Shown: positions 36,428 through 47,395 of the stretch, piece after piece
How the letters are laid out: every line of letters starts with the position of its first letter
Position numbering within the stretch: position 1 is the first letter of the stretch
NCBI RefSeq assembly: GCF_000182925.2
Contig: NC_026503.1
Location: 1,984,001-2,048,000, forward strand
DNA length: 64,000 bases
Direction: 5' to 3'
Source of the DNA: Neurospora crassa OR74A
Taxonomy: Eukaryota; Ascomycota; Sordariomycetes; Sordariales; Sordariaceae
Translations under genes and position numbers: made by a program
Notes under the pieces: generated by a model
Databases searched by the model: none
What the model was told of the DNA's origin: nothing
The model's input: the letters and a program-made list of their open reading frames with translations, nothing else

Positions 36428-37033
36428 CAAATCCTATTTCCTGGTCGACAGCCGAGCGAGACCTGGGCCGTCTAATTGGGGAGCTGGAGACGGGAGCCGG
36501 AACCGACACGCGGAGGAGAGAATCGGGCAGGAGTGGTGCAGGCGGCGGCGGCGGCGGGCTGTCGCGACTGCAGGATGAATGCAAGGCAATCAGTAAACAC
36601 GGAGCTTCAATATGGGACGGAGAAAAGCCAATTGGCACATGCGGCTGCTGCAGCGCATGGGGAACGACCCGGCTCGCTCTGAGCTTTGAGGTTGGGTAAC
36701 ACCGGCAGAAGCAAGAGATAGGGAACGACAACCTCGACGAGTGCAAGGGCAAACGCTCTGATCAAGGCAGTCGCGGTGCAACTCCAGCTGCGGTATCGGT
36801 GCTTTCTATCTCCCAGCGACACCTCATGACCTCATTAACCGGGCGTGTAGTGACATGTGCTTTCTTAGGTTTGGTTGACATTTTGGATATCAGTTGGAAC
36901 ACATACCAGACAACAACCTTTGCTACCTTTGACGGGACTACCCAGCGAGCGCTAGCGTGTAGCTGAGAGAGAGGATGGAAGGTCGAAATACGCCAGAAAG
37001 CGAATAGAGTAGTTGCGTATGTGTTATGGTGAA

Positions 37034-37074
37034 GTGTGGTGTGGTGTGGTGTGGTGTGGTGTGTGTGGTGTGGT
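37034..37074. repeat. (GGTGT)n short tandem repeat upstream of the PKA gene
   Basis: Five-base GGTGT units repeat about seven to eight times with one GT slip. On the PKA coding strand it reads ACACC repeats. It lies about 610 bases upstream of the start codon. Confidence 0.85.
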
Positions 37075-37829
37075 CAAGACTAGCAAAAAACGAGCAAGGC
37101 GGAGAGAGAGGTACGGCGACGTCAGGAATTGAAGCCGGAGGTAAGGTAGTGAAGTCACTCAGCGTTGCCCTACCTTGCAGGTTGCTTTTTCCTTGTAAGG
37201 CGGGACCGAGTGCAGTGTAGTGTAGTAAGACTGGGGTGAGATGTTTTGAACTGGAACCCTGTCAATTGTCGAGAAACAAGCTGAGCTGTTGCTGTTACGT
37301 GTTGTTGTACGGTCGAATTGGAGGAGCTGAGAAAGAGGGATGTCGAGATTGAGGGGCAACCAAAGACAACAGAAAACAAGAAGACGGTTGACAAAGAACG
37401 GGAACGGTCAGGACGACGTGTGCGCTCTCTTGGGATCGATCGCCTGTCCTATTGACATAGGGCGACGTCTCTCTGCCTTTGTACACTAGTACATAGAGCC
37501 ACGCACGCCCCAATTGCGATTTGGTAGCTGAATCGGGGGCCCGAGGGGGGAATCAATCGATGCTGTTCAAAGCTCTTTGCTTTCGTTGCCTTTGGCTTTT
37601 CTTGTTTGTCTCCCAAGTGGAGCGCGCCCCTGGTTAAGTTCCCCCTGCTGGAGACGATCCCGTCCCGAGAGAGACTGGTTGGAAACTTTGGTACACTTGG
37701 CCGAATCCAACCATCTCCTTTCGAAGACGTCAAAGAGAAGCGATACACTCAGAGACGATATACCCCAGTTCACTCATGATATAAAGCCAGACGCCTCGGC
37801 TGCTCAGTCAAGTTGAACAAGCAGCGGAC

Positions 37830-38015
37830 ATGTCAAGTAAGTATCAAGCCCAGATGCCCGTTTGGGTCGTCTCTGGACAAGCTGTGTAGGTGCGACTGCG
37901 GGGACACACTTCCAACTTTACAGCTGGAACTGAAGCAGTGGTTGAAGTCACTGCGGGACCTCGTAGAATCCCAGTGACATTGGAGGGGCTTGAGGAGCCG
38001 CTGGTGATGGTGTAA
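37830..38015 (+). other. Possible spliced micro-ORF (32 residues), weak
   Basis: ATGTCAA is followed at once by a consensus GTAAGT donor; 87 bases later TTTACAG is followed by a frame that stays open to TAA at 38013-38015. Joined, it would encode 32 residues beginning MSTGTEAVVEVTAGPRR. There is no clear CTAAC-type branch site and no recognised homolog. It may be chance, a leader element, or a tiny gene. Confidence 0.15.
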
Positions 38016-38703
38016 AAGGTGGGGTTTCCTCTAACTTTTGGAAGGGATCGTCCCTGTTGGATAGACTTGTCGAGTTGCCCATCGCATCGTCATCGCCTTC
38101 GGCATCCAATCACGTCACCTTGAACTCGTGTCCAGGTCCAAATTTGGGGCGTCAGAAATGGCCCTCAACCCCGAGCTCCCAAAATATGGAAATGTAACCG
38201 TCATGTCAATTTCATTTTTTTTCAATTCTCTTTTCAAACCGACCATTGGTATTCGGGGGAGGCTACACTACCTGGCTCTGTCATTAGGTATACCCACTGG
38301 TAATTGTGTAGAATCCCGCTTGTCGGCAGTTTAGGAAAAAAGCAGTAACCCTGTGCGTCGGAGGACACAAATGTGGTTTTCTATAGTCACCTCCAGGATC
38401 AGGGCTTATATATCTCAGGGACAGGCAAGGGCAGAGATGTAAGAAAAGTCCCATTTTGACCGTCGCAATGAGTAAAGGGCAGTCGTCTCGGAATACCGCC
38501 TCTTCTGTAGAAGGGCAAGCTCGAAATACACCCAAAAACCAAGAAAAAAGAAAATAGACCGTCCGTGCCACCCGCGCCAATGCAGAAACTGTATGTGCGA
38601 ATCCTCATCCTCTCTTTTTTTTCTTTCTCTTCTCCTCGATTGCGTATCGCGATTCACCACCACCATCATCCCATCCCATCATGATCCCCAAATGTCATAT
38701 CCC

Positions 38704-39877
38704 TTAAAAGCGATGGCTGCGCTGCTGCTTCGTCCTGTACGCCGTGTATCCGACATAGGCACCTCCCACCGCGAAGAAGAAGAAGAGCGTCTTCACCAGG
38801 AACCAGGTCCAGCTACCCTCAGCTTGCTGATCCGTCACCTTCTTGCCCTTGCCACTACCAGGGGTGGACTTGGTCGGCGGTGCGGTAGTGTAGAGGTTCC
38901 TGGCGTTGATCGAGATGATGTCGTGGTTGTCGCTAAGCTCGCCCGTCTCGGCCGTGAAGCCGAGGTAGGCCACGGGAGGAATCGTGGGCGGCTGGTTGGT
39001 CTCGAAGCAGAGGAGCCACTCGCCCTCGTTCTTGTACTGCAGCTCGAGCTTCAGGTACTTGTCCTGAAAGTGCGACAGCTTGAACTTGGTCGGCACGTTG
39101 GCGTGCCTGATACCGCGGGCCGAGCAGCCAGCCAGCTCCTGGTTCTTGCCATCCGTGTCCTTGTCGTAGGAGGTCCGTCCGTCGCCCACCATGGCCATGA
39201 CGTAGGGGAAGACGACGCCGGGCCGGTTGTTCTTGTACGTGTCGAAGAAGATGCCGAGACCCTCGAACTTGTCCTGGTTGCCGAAAACAGGCCCCTCGCG
39301 CCCGCGCTCCTTGGTGAGCCACATGGCAAACCCATCGCCATAGAGCTGGTTCTTTCCGGAAATTTTGAACTCGACCTCGATTTCCCAGTTGGTTGCTGTC
39401 AAGGGCACCTTGGACCAAAGGTTGCCCATCTGCGACGGCCGGTCGGATGTGAGACGAATGTACCTTGGGAAGAAGTACCGTTAGCGATGTCTTCCTTGGC
39501 GACGTTGGACGGCTTTGTGAGGGAGCAACTCACTGGTCTGTACGGATAATGGTGTCTCCTCCAAAGTCATACCACCGACTTTGCGTGTCTGAGTCCAAGT
39601 ATGGCTGTAGGTTGTGAATAACACGGCGTCAGTCATGGTCGAGACAAGTCCCAAGTCCCTCGTGGGATGCGGAGAGATCATGTGCGCATACCTGGTTCAA
39701 GCTATGCGTCCTGAGCTGTTGGAAGAAAGCGTTAGTACCATGCGCAGAATGGCGCGAGGCAGAGCTTCCGGAACTCACTCCAATGCTCTTCACGTTGCCC
39801 TCTGCATCTTGCTGCACAGCACCGTGTGCCGCCGTGGCCAGCCACAAGGCCGACAGTGCCGACGTCAACAACATCAT
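38704..39877 (-). CDS. L-type lectin, ERGIC-53/VIP36 family cargo receptor
   Basis: Four exons: 39877-39779, 39715-39692 (a 24-base microexon coding LRTHSLNQ), 39604-39534 and 39463-38704, giving 317 residues. A signal peptide covers about residues 1-19. The legume-lectin-like carbohydrate domain fills about 30-255. Its signatures include SRWYDFGGDT, GDGFAMWL, GLGIFFDTYKNNR and the metal/sugar-site region around DGKNQELAGC, with a Cys pair as in the family. One membrane helix (about 284-307) near the C-terminus leaves a ten-residue basic cytosolic tail. Such type I proteins cycle between ER and Golgi and carry high-mannose glycoproteins. The tail lacks an obvious KKxx signal, so it is closer to VIP36/VIPL than to ERGIC-53. 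Two adjacent ATGs open the frame; I used the first. Confidence 0.92.
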
Positions 39878-39932
39878 GATGCCCAGAAACCTAACCTAAC
39901 GATGCGGCGGATCTGCTTTGGGAGGAGGAGGC

Positions 39933-39998
39933 AAGAAGGGGGAGGGGGAGGAAGAAGAAAAAGAAGAAGGGGGAGAAGAAGAAAGGAGGAAGAGGAGG
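39933..39998. repeat. 66-base uninterrupted purine tract in the lectin leader
   Basis: Every base on the plus strand from 39933 to 39998 is A or G. On the lectin coding strand this is a C/U-only leader segment ending about 55 bases before the ATG. Tracts like this are typical of fungal leaders but unusually long here, and could also adopt triplex structure. Confidence 0.85.
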
Positions 39999-40011
39999 CG
40001 TAGCGATAGTA

Positions 40012-40032
40012 TTGTTGTTGTTGTTGTTGTTG
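40012..40032. repeat. (TTG)7 microsatellite upstream of the lectin
   Basis: Seven perfect TTG triplets; on the lectin strand these are CAA repeats of the kind found in long unstructured leaders. Confidence 0.85.
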
Positions 40033-41255
40033 ATTGAAGCCCGCAAGGGGGAAAATGCACAAGAGATGGGACTGAAGAAAACGAAGGAACTGAATTGTTG
40101 GAAAAGGGGAGGGGGGAAATGAATGAGCGTGCAGAAGGTATTCAGATAATGTCGTTTCGGAACTTGAGCCGAAGTGGTGTCGCTTCGTGCCGCTGGTTTG
40201 TGGTTCTTGATGCGGTTGTTGAACCAACCACGAACTGTTAAACCTCAGGTTAGCTGGCCTTTTCGAAGCCCAGGCCGGAAACAGAGGGGGCCACCACGGC
40301 GAGACCGTGCAGCGTCCGAGAGCAGAAATCCGGGGCAACTTGGCAGTGAGCATGCGACACATCGCCTAGGTACCTACCTCTAACGATGCAACGAAGGCTG
40401 GCAGTGGTAGGACTCAGGCAATTACCTCTAGTATCAGTGTTGATAACCGTACCGTAGGTACATTTCCTTCCATTCCTGGCCATTTTGTTTACCAACAAAT
40501 AGGTTGAAACAACAATGTAATTGTATACCTACTTATCACAAAGTTAACGATCTTTTACCCTTGCTCGGCTAGATTCCAACAGAAGCTTTGCTGGACCCTT
40601 CGGCTTCTATGACAGGGATCTTGGGGGCCTGCAATCAGTGGATGATGATGAGTTACGGATTTAACATTGACACAGCAAAGGGGACTTTGAGCTCCTGGAA
40701 ACTAAGCCCAAGGTAGTGATCCATCTGTCTGACCCGTCAGTGGTCAGTTACGAAATTTACCGTCAGTTTCATGAAAAAATGGCCATCTTTTCGTTACTTA
40801 CAGGCGCACGTGATTATATGGAGCCTGGTACAAAGTATTCGGGTACAGAATTTGGGCTCAAAACCCCCAACACACAGTAGCCTTCGTCGACGAAGCTACC
40901 TTCTGGTGGATACCGTGCACGGGCATGAGCACAGACCTTGAATTAGCGTAATTTTCGACATTTTGTCAGGAAAGGTAAGAATGCCATATTTTCAGTTCCT
41001 ATCGAACACTAGCCCAAGGCGCTTTGCCGGCCGGGAAAAGGAACACCATGCGAATGATCGATAAACGATAAGCGATCCGTGGCTGGTGACGTGACCCACT
41101 TATTCTTCACTTTAGTGTAAGTGCACCCGACTGCACTGCAGTGTAGTGTAGTTGCCGCCACTCCAATTATCCCAAGGACAACCAACCTTCTCTTTCTGAA
41201 TTATTTCACTAATTGTATTTCAAATTGGCCAATCAATCCACCAAAGAAAATCATC

Positions 41256-42566
41256 ATGGTGGGCTTCTCTTTTGGACTGAAAAAGGCTGCCGCCTCCTCG
41301 AAACCAGCGCCGGCCAAGAGGAAGCCCACGACCTTCGGCGGCGATGACGATGACGAAGACACGACAGCCGGTGATGGCCAGCCCAAGCCCATCGCCGCCG
41401 TTGAAATTGCCGAATTGGACGGTTTCGACGACAACACGAGCACACCCCTAGAGGCAGTAGACGAGGACCGCAAATCAAAAAAGAAATCAAAGGGACTACC
41501 ACAACCACCACCGCCTATATCGGCAACAACAACAACATCATCATCATCATCATCAAACAAGAAAGCACCTCCTCCCGTCGCCGCCGCCGCTCAATTTGGC
41601 GACCTCTCCTCCGCCCTCGAATCGCGTAAATACGCTCAGGCTGCCGCCACCGCCGACCCCTCCATCTACGACTACGACGCCGTCTACGATTCCCTCAAGG
41701 CGCCCAAGAAGCAAGAGAAAGAAGCCGACAGCAAGGAAGGTAAGCGGCCGCGCTACTTTGATGCTTTACAAAAGGCCGCCGAGACGCGCGAGCGCGACCG
41801 GGCCATCGCCGAAGAAAAACGACTAAAACGGGAGCGCGAGGCCGAGGGGGACGCGTTTGCCGACAAAGAAAAATTCGTCACAGAGGCGTACAAGCGCCAG
41901 CAGGAAGAAAACCGACGACTAGAGGAAGAAGAAAAGAAGAGGGAGGAGGAAGAGGCCAAAAAGAACAAGAATAAGGGCTTGACAGACTTTTATAAGCAGA
42001 TGCTGGAGAAGGAGGAGCAGGAGCATGCGGCCAAGATGAAGGCTGTTGAGGAGCGGGTTAAGGCTGGGCCTGGAGAGGCAGCACAGCAGAAGAATGAGGG
42101 AGAAGAAGACCCGGACGCGGAAAAGTCGGCGACAGAAAGGGCAAAAGAGATTAACGCCATGGGCGGAAATGTGATTATCAATGATGACGGTGAGGTGGTC
42201 GACAAACGACAGCTGCTCAAGGGTGGTCTAAACGTGGCGCCTAAGAAGAAGGTGGAACACCAACAAGAGAAGGCTCGACAGGCCGCAAAGCCTGCTGGGG
42301 CAAGCGGACCAGCTAAGGGCGTGTTCCAGGGTGGCAGCAAGCAGGCAATGCGGGAAAGGCAGACGCGCATGCTGGAGGCTCAGCTTGAGGAGAGGCTTAA
42401 GCGGGCGAGAGAGGAGGAAGAAGAAGAGAGGAAGAAGGTTGAGCTGGTGTCCAAGAGCAGGAAGACGGAGGCGGATATCTCGAGCGCGAAGGAGCGGTAC
42501 CTGGCGAGAAAGAGGGCGGCCGAAGAGGCGAAGAAGAAGGGGCTGGAGGAGGGTGGTGCGCCGTAG
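41256..42566 (+). CDS. NSRP1/CCDC55-like nuclear splicing regulator (DUF2040)
   Basis: A single exon of 436 residues. The N-terminus MVGFSFGLKKA is followed by an acidic and Ser-rich linker. From about residue 133 comes the conserved block: YDYDAVYDSLK, RPRYFDALQKAAETRERDRA and EGDAFADKEKFVTEAYKRQ. A long charged coiled coil of Glu/Lys/Arg follows. These are the marks of the nuclear speckle splicing regulatory protein family, where vertebrate NSRP1 influences alternative splice-site choice. The C-terminus is again a charged helix (about 375-430). In-frame upstream codons stay open to 41121, but the ATG in TCATCATGG starts the conserved sequence and has a good context. Nuclear location is inferred from the family and from basic clusters. 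Confidence 0.88.
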   Translation: MVGFSFGLKKAAASSKPAPAKRKPTTFGGDDDDEDTTAGDGQPKPIAAVEIAELDGFDDNTSTPLEAVDEDRKSKKKSKGLPQPPPPISATTTTSSSSSSNKKAPPPVAAAAQFGDLSSALESRKYAQAAATADPSIYDYDAVYDSLKAPKKQEKEADSKEGKRPRYFDALQKAAETRERDRAIAEEKRLKREREAEGDAFADKEKFVTEAYKRQQEENRRLEEEEKKREEEEAKKNKNKGLTDFYKQMLEKEEQEHAAKMKAVEERVKAGPGEAAQQKNEGEEDPDAEKSATERAKEINAMGGNVIINDDGEVVDKRQLLKGGLNVAPKKKVEHQQEKARQAAKPAGASGPAKGVFQGGSKQAMRERQTRMLEAQLEERLKRAREEEEEERKKVELVSKSRKTEADISSAKERYLARKRAAEEAKKKGLEEGGAP

Positions 42567-43356
42567 TTCTGTTTTTAACAGCTCGGTTTTGTTATCTTTC
42601 AAGTTGTTCATTTTCAGTGGTTGTTGTTGACATGAGATACCCTTTTCTTTTTGGGAACCTGGTCAAACTGATCACATCAGTTCCCAGTAAAAGCATATGC
42701 CAGGACAAGGAAAAATAAAGAATGCCACTTTTCCAACGTCTATAAAAAGCACTGGGCCCCGTTCCTTTCCCTGTCTACCCATACCATTCCCTTGCCCGTG
42801 ATTGCGCTGATGTTGATACACACGTACACATATGGTACGGAAAACGATGTCACCTCCATCTCCCTAACCAAACAGCCGCCGCTCGCTGATTTTTCCCTCC
42901 TTGCGTTCTTTCCTTGCTTTGCGCTTCTCCAGCCTCCTGCATCTTAACATTTCCAACCCTCAGCCGTGACCGGACCCTGTGCTAATGCCCAATGCGAAGG
43001 TCTTGACACCACTGCCGCCATCAAGAACCCTTGATATCTTCTATAATGTCCTTCAAACAATAAGGTCGTGTTTGAACCCGATCTGTTCGTGTACGATACG
43101 GAATCGGCATCCGAATCATTCATCGCATGCCAGTCGACAGTCGCGGCAGCAGTCGGAGTCGCAGTCGCAGTCGCAGTCGCAGTCGCAGTCGCACTAAGTC
43201 GAAGTCGCATATACTTTTTTTTCTTTTTTTTTTCCCCTCCCTGCCCCATCCCTCCCTCCATAATGCTTTTTTTTTTCGTCTTCCCCCCCAAGACCCCCAA
43301 AGAAGCAACTCATCGATGTGCCTTCGTCCTAGGTACTACTACTTACTCCTCCCTCT
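42567..43356. other. Convergent 3' regions of the NSRP1-type and Tim13 genes
   Basis: Should be mostly 3' untranslated sequence. A hexamer tandem repeat lies at 43151-43193, and T-rich and C-rich runs at 43210-43290. No gene seen. Confidence 0.55.
43151..43193. repeat. (AGTCGC)n hexanucleotide tandem repeat
   Basis: About seven copies of a six-base AGTCGC unit, the first imperfect, in the shared 3' region. Read as codons it could encode Ser-Arg pairs, but no gene frame crosses it. Confidence 0.85.
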
Positions 43357-43747
43357 CTACTGGTTGCCCATCTCCTGCTGTATCCTCCGCAGATAAGTCG
43401 TGTTGACCACGTTCCACGCCGCCATGTACTTTTCGGTGCACTGGGTCACGCACGTCTTCTCGCTGTTGGAGAGGGAGGAGCCGGGCTTGGGGACGCACGA
43501 GGTGAAGCAGTTTTCGCCGATTTTCTGTTTTTTTTTTTACATTGAAGGCCCGGTTAGTTGGTTGGCGGTTTTGAGAGAGAGAGAGAGAGAGAGAGAGAGC
43601 AAAAGAGAGAAAACGGAAAGACAGAGAGAGAGAGAGAGAGAGAGAGGTACGTACCTCCATCAAAGTCCGCGCATTGGCGCTCTGGGACTCGATGAGAACC
43701 TGCTTGATGATAGCCTTCTTGACGGTCTCGGAGGTTGAGTCGGACAT
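43357..43747 (-). CDS. tim13: Mitochondrial import inner membrane translocase subunit Tim13
   Basis: Two exons (43747-43655 and 43524-43357) give 86 residues, the usual size of a small Tim protein. The twin Cx3C motifs are present: CFTSC and CVTQC, 15 residues apart, in GENCFTSCVPKPGSSLSNSE and KTCVTQCTEKYMAAWN. The combination VPKPGSSL and the C-terminal MAAWNVVNTTY favours Tim13 over Tim8, Tim9 and Tim10. With Tim8 it forms the hexameric chaperone of the intermembrane space that guides hydrophobic precursors such as Tim23 and beta-barrel proteins. There is no cleavable presequence, as expected for a substrate of the Mia40 oxidative pathway. The 130-base intron is packed with CT microsatellites right after its donor. 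Confidence 0.94.
43573..43646. repeat. Two (GA)n / (CT)n microsatellites inside the tim13 intron
   Basis: Two GA runs (43573-43599 and 43623-43646) are separated by a short mixed purine segment. On the transcript strand they are CU runs that begin directly after the GTACGTAC donor. Confidence 0.9.
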
Positions 43748-44318
43748 GGTTGCGATTTTTTTTGTATAGAGTTTTGGAGTTTGAAGTTTGGATTTGGGTG
43801 TGGTGGTGGTGGTGGTGGTTGGTTATTAAATCAGTCGCGAAGTTGCCGGAGCTAAGATCTTGGTGACGGCTTCGATAAAGTGGGAATGATAGGTAACTTG
43901 ACTGCGAACGAAGCTCCGGACGAATGCCGCAGCAAGCCAGGATCCCAGTCAGTTCGAAATGTTTATTATGGAGGTGTGGCTTTAGTAAGTAGTGATTGCC
44001 GAGCAGTGATAAGGTGAGGCTGGTGCAAGTCGGTCTTTTCCCGGCAGGCAAAGTCCTGAAATGGCAGGAATAAGGGGGCCCCTTTTGGGACACAACAATA
44101 ACAACAGTGGTTTGTTGGTGTCGATGGTGTTATGCAAAGTAGTTTATACCACCTTCGACAGTTTAAACACAACTGTCACAAGAAATATGAATGACAAGGC
44201 TAAGATCACGCTTAACGCTCCATGCTATATATGCTTCATATGCTTTTAACTCCCTCACTTCCTTCACTCCCACAAACCACACCGAAACAAACCGCACTGT
44301 ACCGCACAGCAAGTAAAG
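43748..44318. other. tim13 upstream region and phospholipase C 3' flank
   Basis: Holds the tim13 promoter and leader, with a GTG/GGT run at 43799-43821, and the 3' region of the phospholipase gene. No gene seen. Confidence 0.6.
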
Positions 44319-46513
44319 TTACAACCTCAACTTCTTGCTTATCTTCACCAAAACAGCCCCATCACTCTCCATCCCCTTCGCATCCAAAAGATGCACAAAC
44401 CGATACCCTTCCCTCAACCGATCCAGCCTCACGCACGCCCACGCCGCCAACGAATCCCTTCCAATCTCATCATCCAGCACCAAGAACCTCACAAACGAGA
44501 GCTCCGGGACTACACCAGGGATATTCTCAAATTTCAGTTCTGTCTGGGCACCGAACTTCCCCTCCCAATCCGGATCGCATCCTCCCTTTATAGATTTGGT
44601 CTTGGCCTTGTACTCGCCCCCTTTTTCTTTGCCGTCCTGCGGCAGCTCGTCGGTACCGTGCCGCTCTCCAGGCTCTTCCACGTGTAGTTCGACTTTCAGG
44701 TAAGGGCGGAAAGAGTCGATGTTGTCGTCTCCGGGGGGAAGGGGGAGCGATTGAGCAGCGAGAACATTGATGGTAAGATCCATGGTGTAGTGCTGGACGG
44801 CGTCGGCTTGGGTGTCGGAGGCCAAGGGTGAGGGGGAGGGGGACGGATTAGAGTCGGTGAGTTTGGCGCAGCGGTAGCCTAGGTCGGGTCTTGTTAGCGT
44901 TTTTGTCTTGCCTAAAGAGGAGTGGACTAAGTGGACGTACCAGCAGGTTTGAGCACATAACCGCCCGTCCCAGCAAACATGCCCTCATTCAGCATCATGC
45001 CCTCATCCCAATTCTGCCAATTCAGCGCCACAATCTGGATCCCCTTTCTCCAAAACACAGCCGGATCCAGGTTTGATGACAAGATACGCATACCAGACGG
45101 GTACGCCCGCATCAGATAGTGCTTGTTATGCTCGAAGAGCGCGCTACGACTCTCCTTGTGAACATCCATCACGCCACTCTCCGACAGCGAAAAGATGTGC
45201 GTCGGCATGTTGGCCTCGGGCTGCATCAGACTTTTGAACGACACACCGCGCGTGTAGATGCCCATCTTGCTCAAACTCCAGATAACCTTCGACGGTTTCT
45301 TCGCCCGCTGCTTCGGTTGGCCCGCTTCTTCTGATAGTCTTCCAGAAGCCGCGGCGGCGGTGTTGTCCAGCTCCTCGGGGGTCGTCGAGCCCGTCGAGCC
45401 CCCTTCATTGTTGGGTGGAGCGTACTTGACCTTCACGAGAATTTTGCCGCGCAGCTCTTCAGGAGTGGGAAGATATTTGGCATCCTCCTCCGGCTCAGGA
45501 AGAAGCAAGTCTCCCCAGATCTGCCTCATAATGTCAACCATCATTTCCTGCTGCTCAGCGCTGCAGTGCACCTCGAGACTGACGATCAGAGGCAAGTCGG
45601 TTGTGGCAAAACCGTAGTCCTTGATAGCCTCGCACACGTCTCGGAAGGTGATGTCTTTAGTTAGCGTGTACCCGTGCAGGACTCGCGGCTCTTTGGTGCT
45701 CTTCCTACTGAGAGTTTGGAATAAAGAGGCAGAGCCGCCGCTCTTGCACCTCTCCAAGGGGTTCGTTTCGGCTGATAGTCCTACTGGGGCGGCCTCAGTG
45801 GTTGTTGCTGCTGCAGGCGGCGGCGGCGGCGGCGTTGTTGTGGTGGGCTCCGGAACTTTCTTGTCCTTGGACTTCTTCCTTCCACCAAGAAAGCTAGGCA
45901 GCTTTCTCTTCGCTTTCCTCTTCAACTTGCTCGCTATTCCCTCCTCACCACTGCCATAGGCATCATCGCTGGAGCTGGAACTGCTCGAAGTCACAGACTC
46001 GGCGTCACCATCGTCATCCTCCGACTCGGAGTCCGAGCCATCCCAGACGTCCACCTCGATGCAGCGGCACCCGCGCAACAAAACGTTCCTATAGGCATCG
46101 ACGCTCGAGTCGCTGGAGAGCTGATTACCTGTCAGATAAGTGTTGTGGCTGGAACTGATGAAGTAGCTTGAGAGCGGGTAACTGAGGTCCTGGGAACGCG
46201 GAGGCGCAATCGAGTTGGCGGCTGAAGAAGTGATATACTGAAAAAAGCTCTCGTAATCCCAGTCCTGATGAAGCGGGAAGTCTCGAGCAAGCTCGGCCTC
46301 GTCGTCACCTTGACAGCACCTGAGCCAGACGGAAACGTCCTCCTGGCGCCAGGCCTTAGTCACGGTGTCGGCGTGTGCGCTGTAGATGCGTTGTAAATGA
46401 GCCGCAACGGCGGGGCTCAGTGTCTTTATCTTCTGGTCGGCGCCAGATAAGCCACCGCCTCCTTGATGAGCTCCATCGGGGAGATATGGCGTGCCATGGA
46501 CAGCTGCTGGCAT
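44319..46513 (-). CDS. plc-1: Phosphoinositide-specific phospholipase C
   Basis: Two exons (46513-44941 and 44878-44319) give 710 residues. The enzyme cleaves PIP2 into IP3 and diacylglycerol. The X domain starts near residue 110 with SSYFISSSHNTYLTGNQL (catalytic His123) and holds CRCIEVDVWDG. The second catalytic histidine is about 316 in VSLEVHCSAEQQ. A Ser/Asp/Glu-rich and basic insertion of about 120 residues (from about 158) splits the X domain between these parts. The Y domain contains SKMGIYTRGVSF and the substrate-site region MRAYPSGMRILSSNLDP and ALNWQN. A C2-like domain closes the protein (about residues 545-710, LTINVLAAQSLPLP). Only a short helical region precedes X, so no clear EF-hand or PH domain is visible. 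The symbol follows the Neurospora family from memory; fungi carry several paralogs, so the exact ortholog is less sure. Confidence 0.9.
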
Positions 46514-47395
46514 GTTGAATACAAGACGATGCGCAAAATGTGAGCCCGGGACAACGAGCGAGAGGAAGGGGTGTAAAGGCTGTGTCTGTACGATGATACA
46601 AAGCAAGAAGAGGTGATACAAGAGGCAGCCAAAGAGCCAACAAACAGGCCAGACATAGCTCACAATTCAGGGGGCTCGGCGACCCCACTTGAAGCTGTTG
46701 ATGGCTGGTAAAGTTGATATTTGGCGTTGGATGGTGTCTGACCGCTTCAATATCCGAAGTCCGGGACTGGAGGTGGGTATTAAGTTCTCTTTGGGATTGA
46801 GAACACAGGGATGAGAAAGAGGATTAGGTGGTGGTTGGGTATGAATGACGCTCAACAGCTTGCTCTTCGGGCTCTGGTTCATCACGATCCATCAACTTGC
46901 TATGTAGGTGCTGGCTGCGCCTTCTCCCGTCTCCCGTTGCCGTAGAAGCTCTTGGACCCTTGGCTGCGTTTCGTCACCCCACAGGACCGGACAGCCCGAC
47001 AGGACCCTTCCGTCTGATTGACCAGTGGGGACATCCCCTAGCCGTCAGATCGAACAGCGACACAGCGTTTGTGGTCTGGGTCAGGGGTGTTCGGACACGG
47101 ACCTCTGTTTCGTCTCAACTTGCGCGTGGAAACTTGGTTTGGAGTCAGACAGACAAAGGAACGATATTTGTCGAGTCCATCAAATAAAGACCAAGTACTA
47201 TGAAGGTTTACTTTTCCTTCTAGTACCTCCAGGTTCCCGTCCTTTTCTGGTGTGTCTTAAGGCGCTTGCACTCCAGACAATGGTTTAGATCTAGGTACAT
47301 CAATCAGACGTCATATGATACAGAAACAATTGAGGCGATAGTCCAATGGACTCTTAATCTTACAATTTCCATCGTGGTGTTTATACACCGACCTT
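46514..47395. other. Phospholipase C upstream region and helicase 3' flank
   Basis: The frame of the phospholipase stays open upstream of 46513, but the extra residues include no ATG with conserved sequence, so it is treated as leader. No other gene seen. Confidence 0.6.

Larger units (their letters stand above)
36428..38703. other. PKA upstream region and lectin 3' flank
   Basis: A 2.3 kb stretch. The first part should carry the PKA promoter and leader and includes a GGTGT repeat at 37034-37074. A strong donor/acceptor pair on the plus strand at about 37837-37923 joins a 32-codon frame, reported as a finding. The last few hundred bases should be the lectin 3' region. No further gene seen. 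Confidence 0.5.
39878..41255. other. Divergent upstream region of the lectin and NSRP1-type genes
   Basis: Contains the lectin leader with a purine tract and GTT triplets, a TAGGTACCTACC motif near 40367-40379, and the NSRP1-type promoter. No gene seen. Confidence 0.6.

Noticed and set aside
46514-46663. N-terminal extension of phospholipase C with a hydrophobic stretch
   Set aside because: The open frame upstream of 46513 has no ATG with conserved sequence; the apparent signal-like stretch depends on a non-ATG start.
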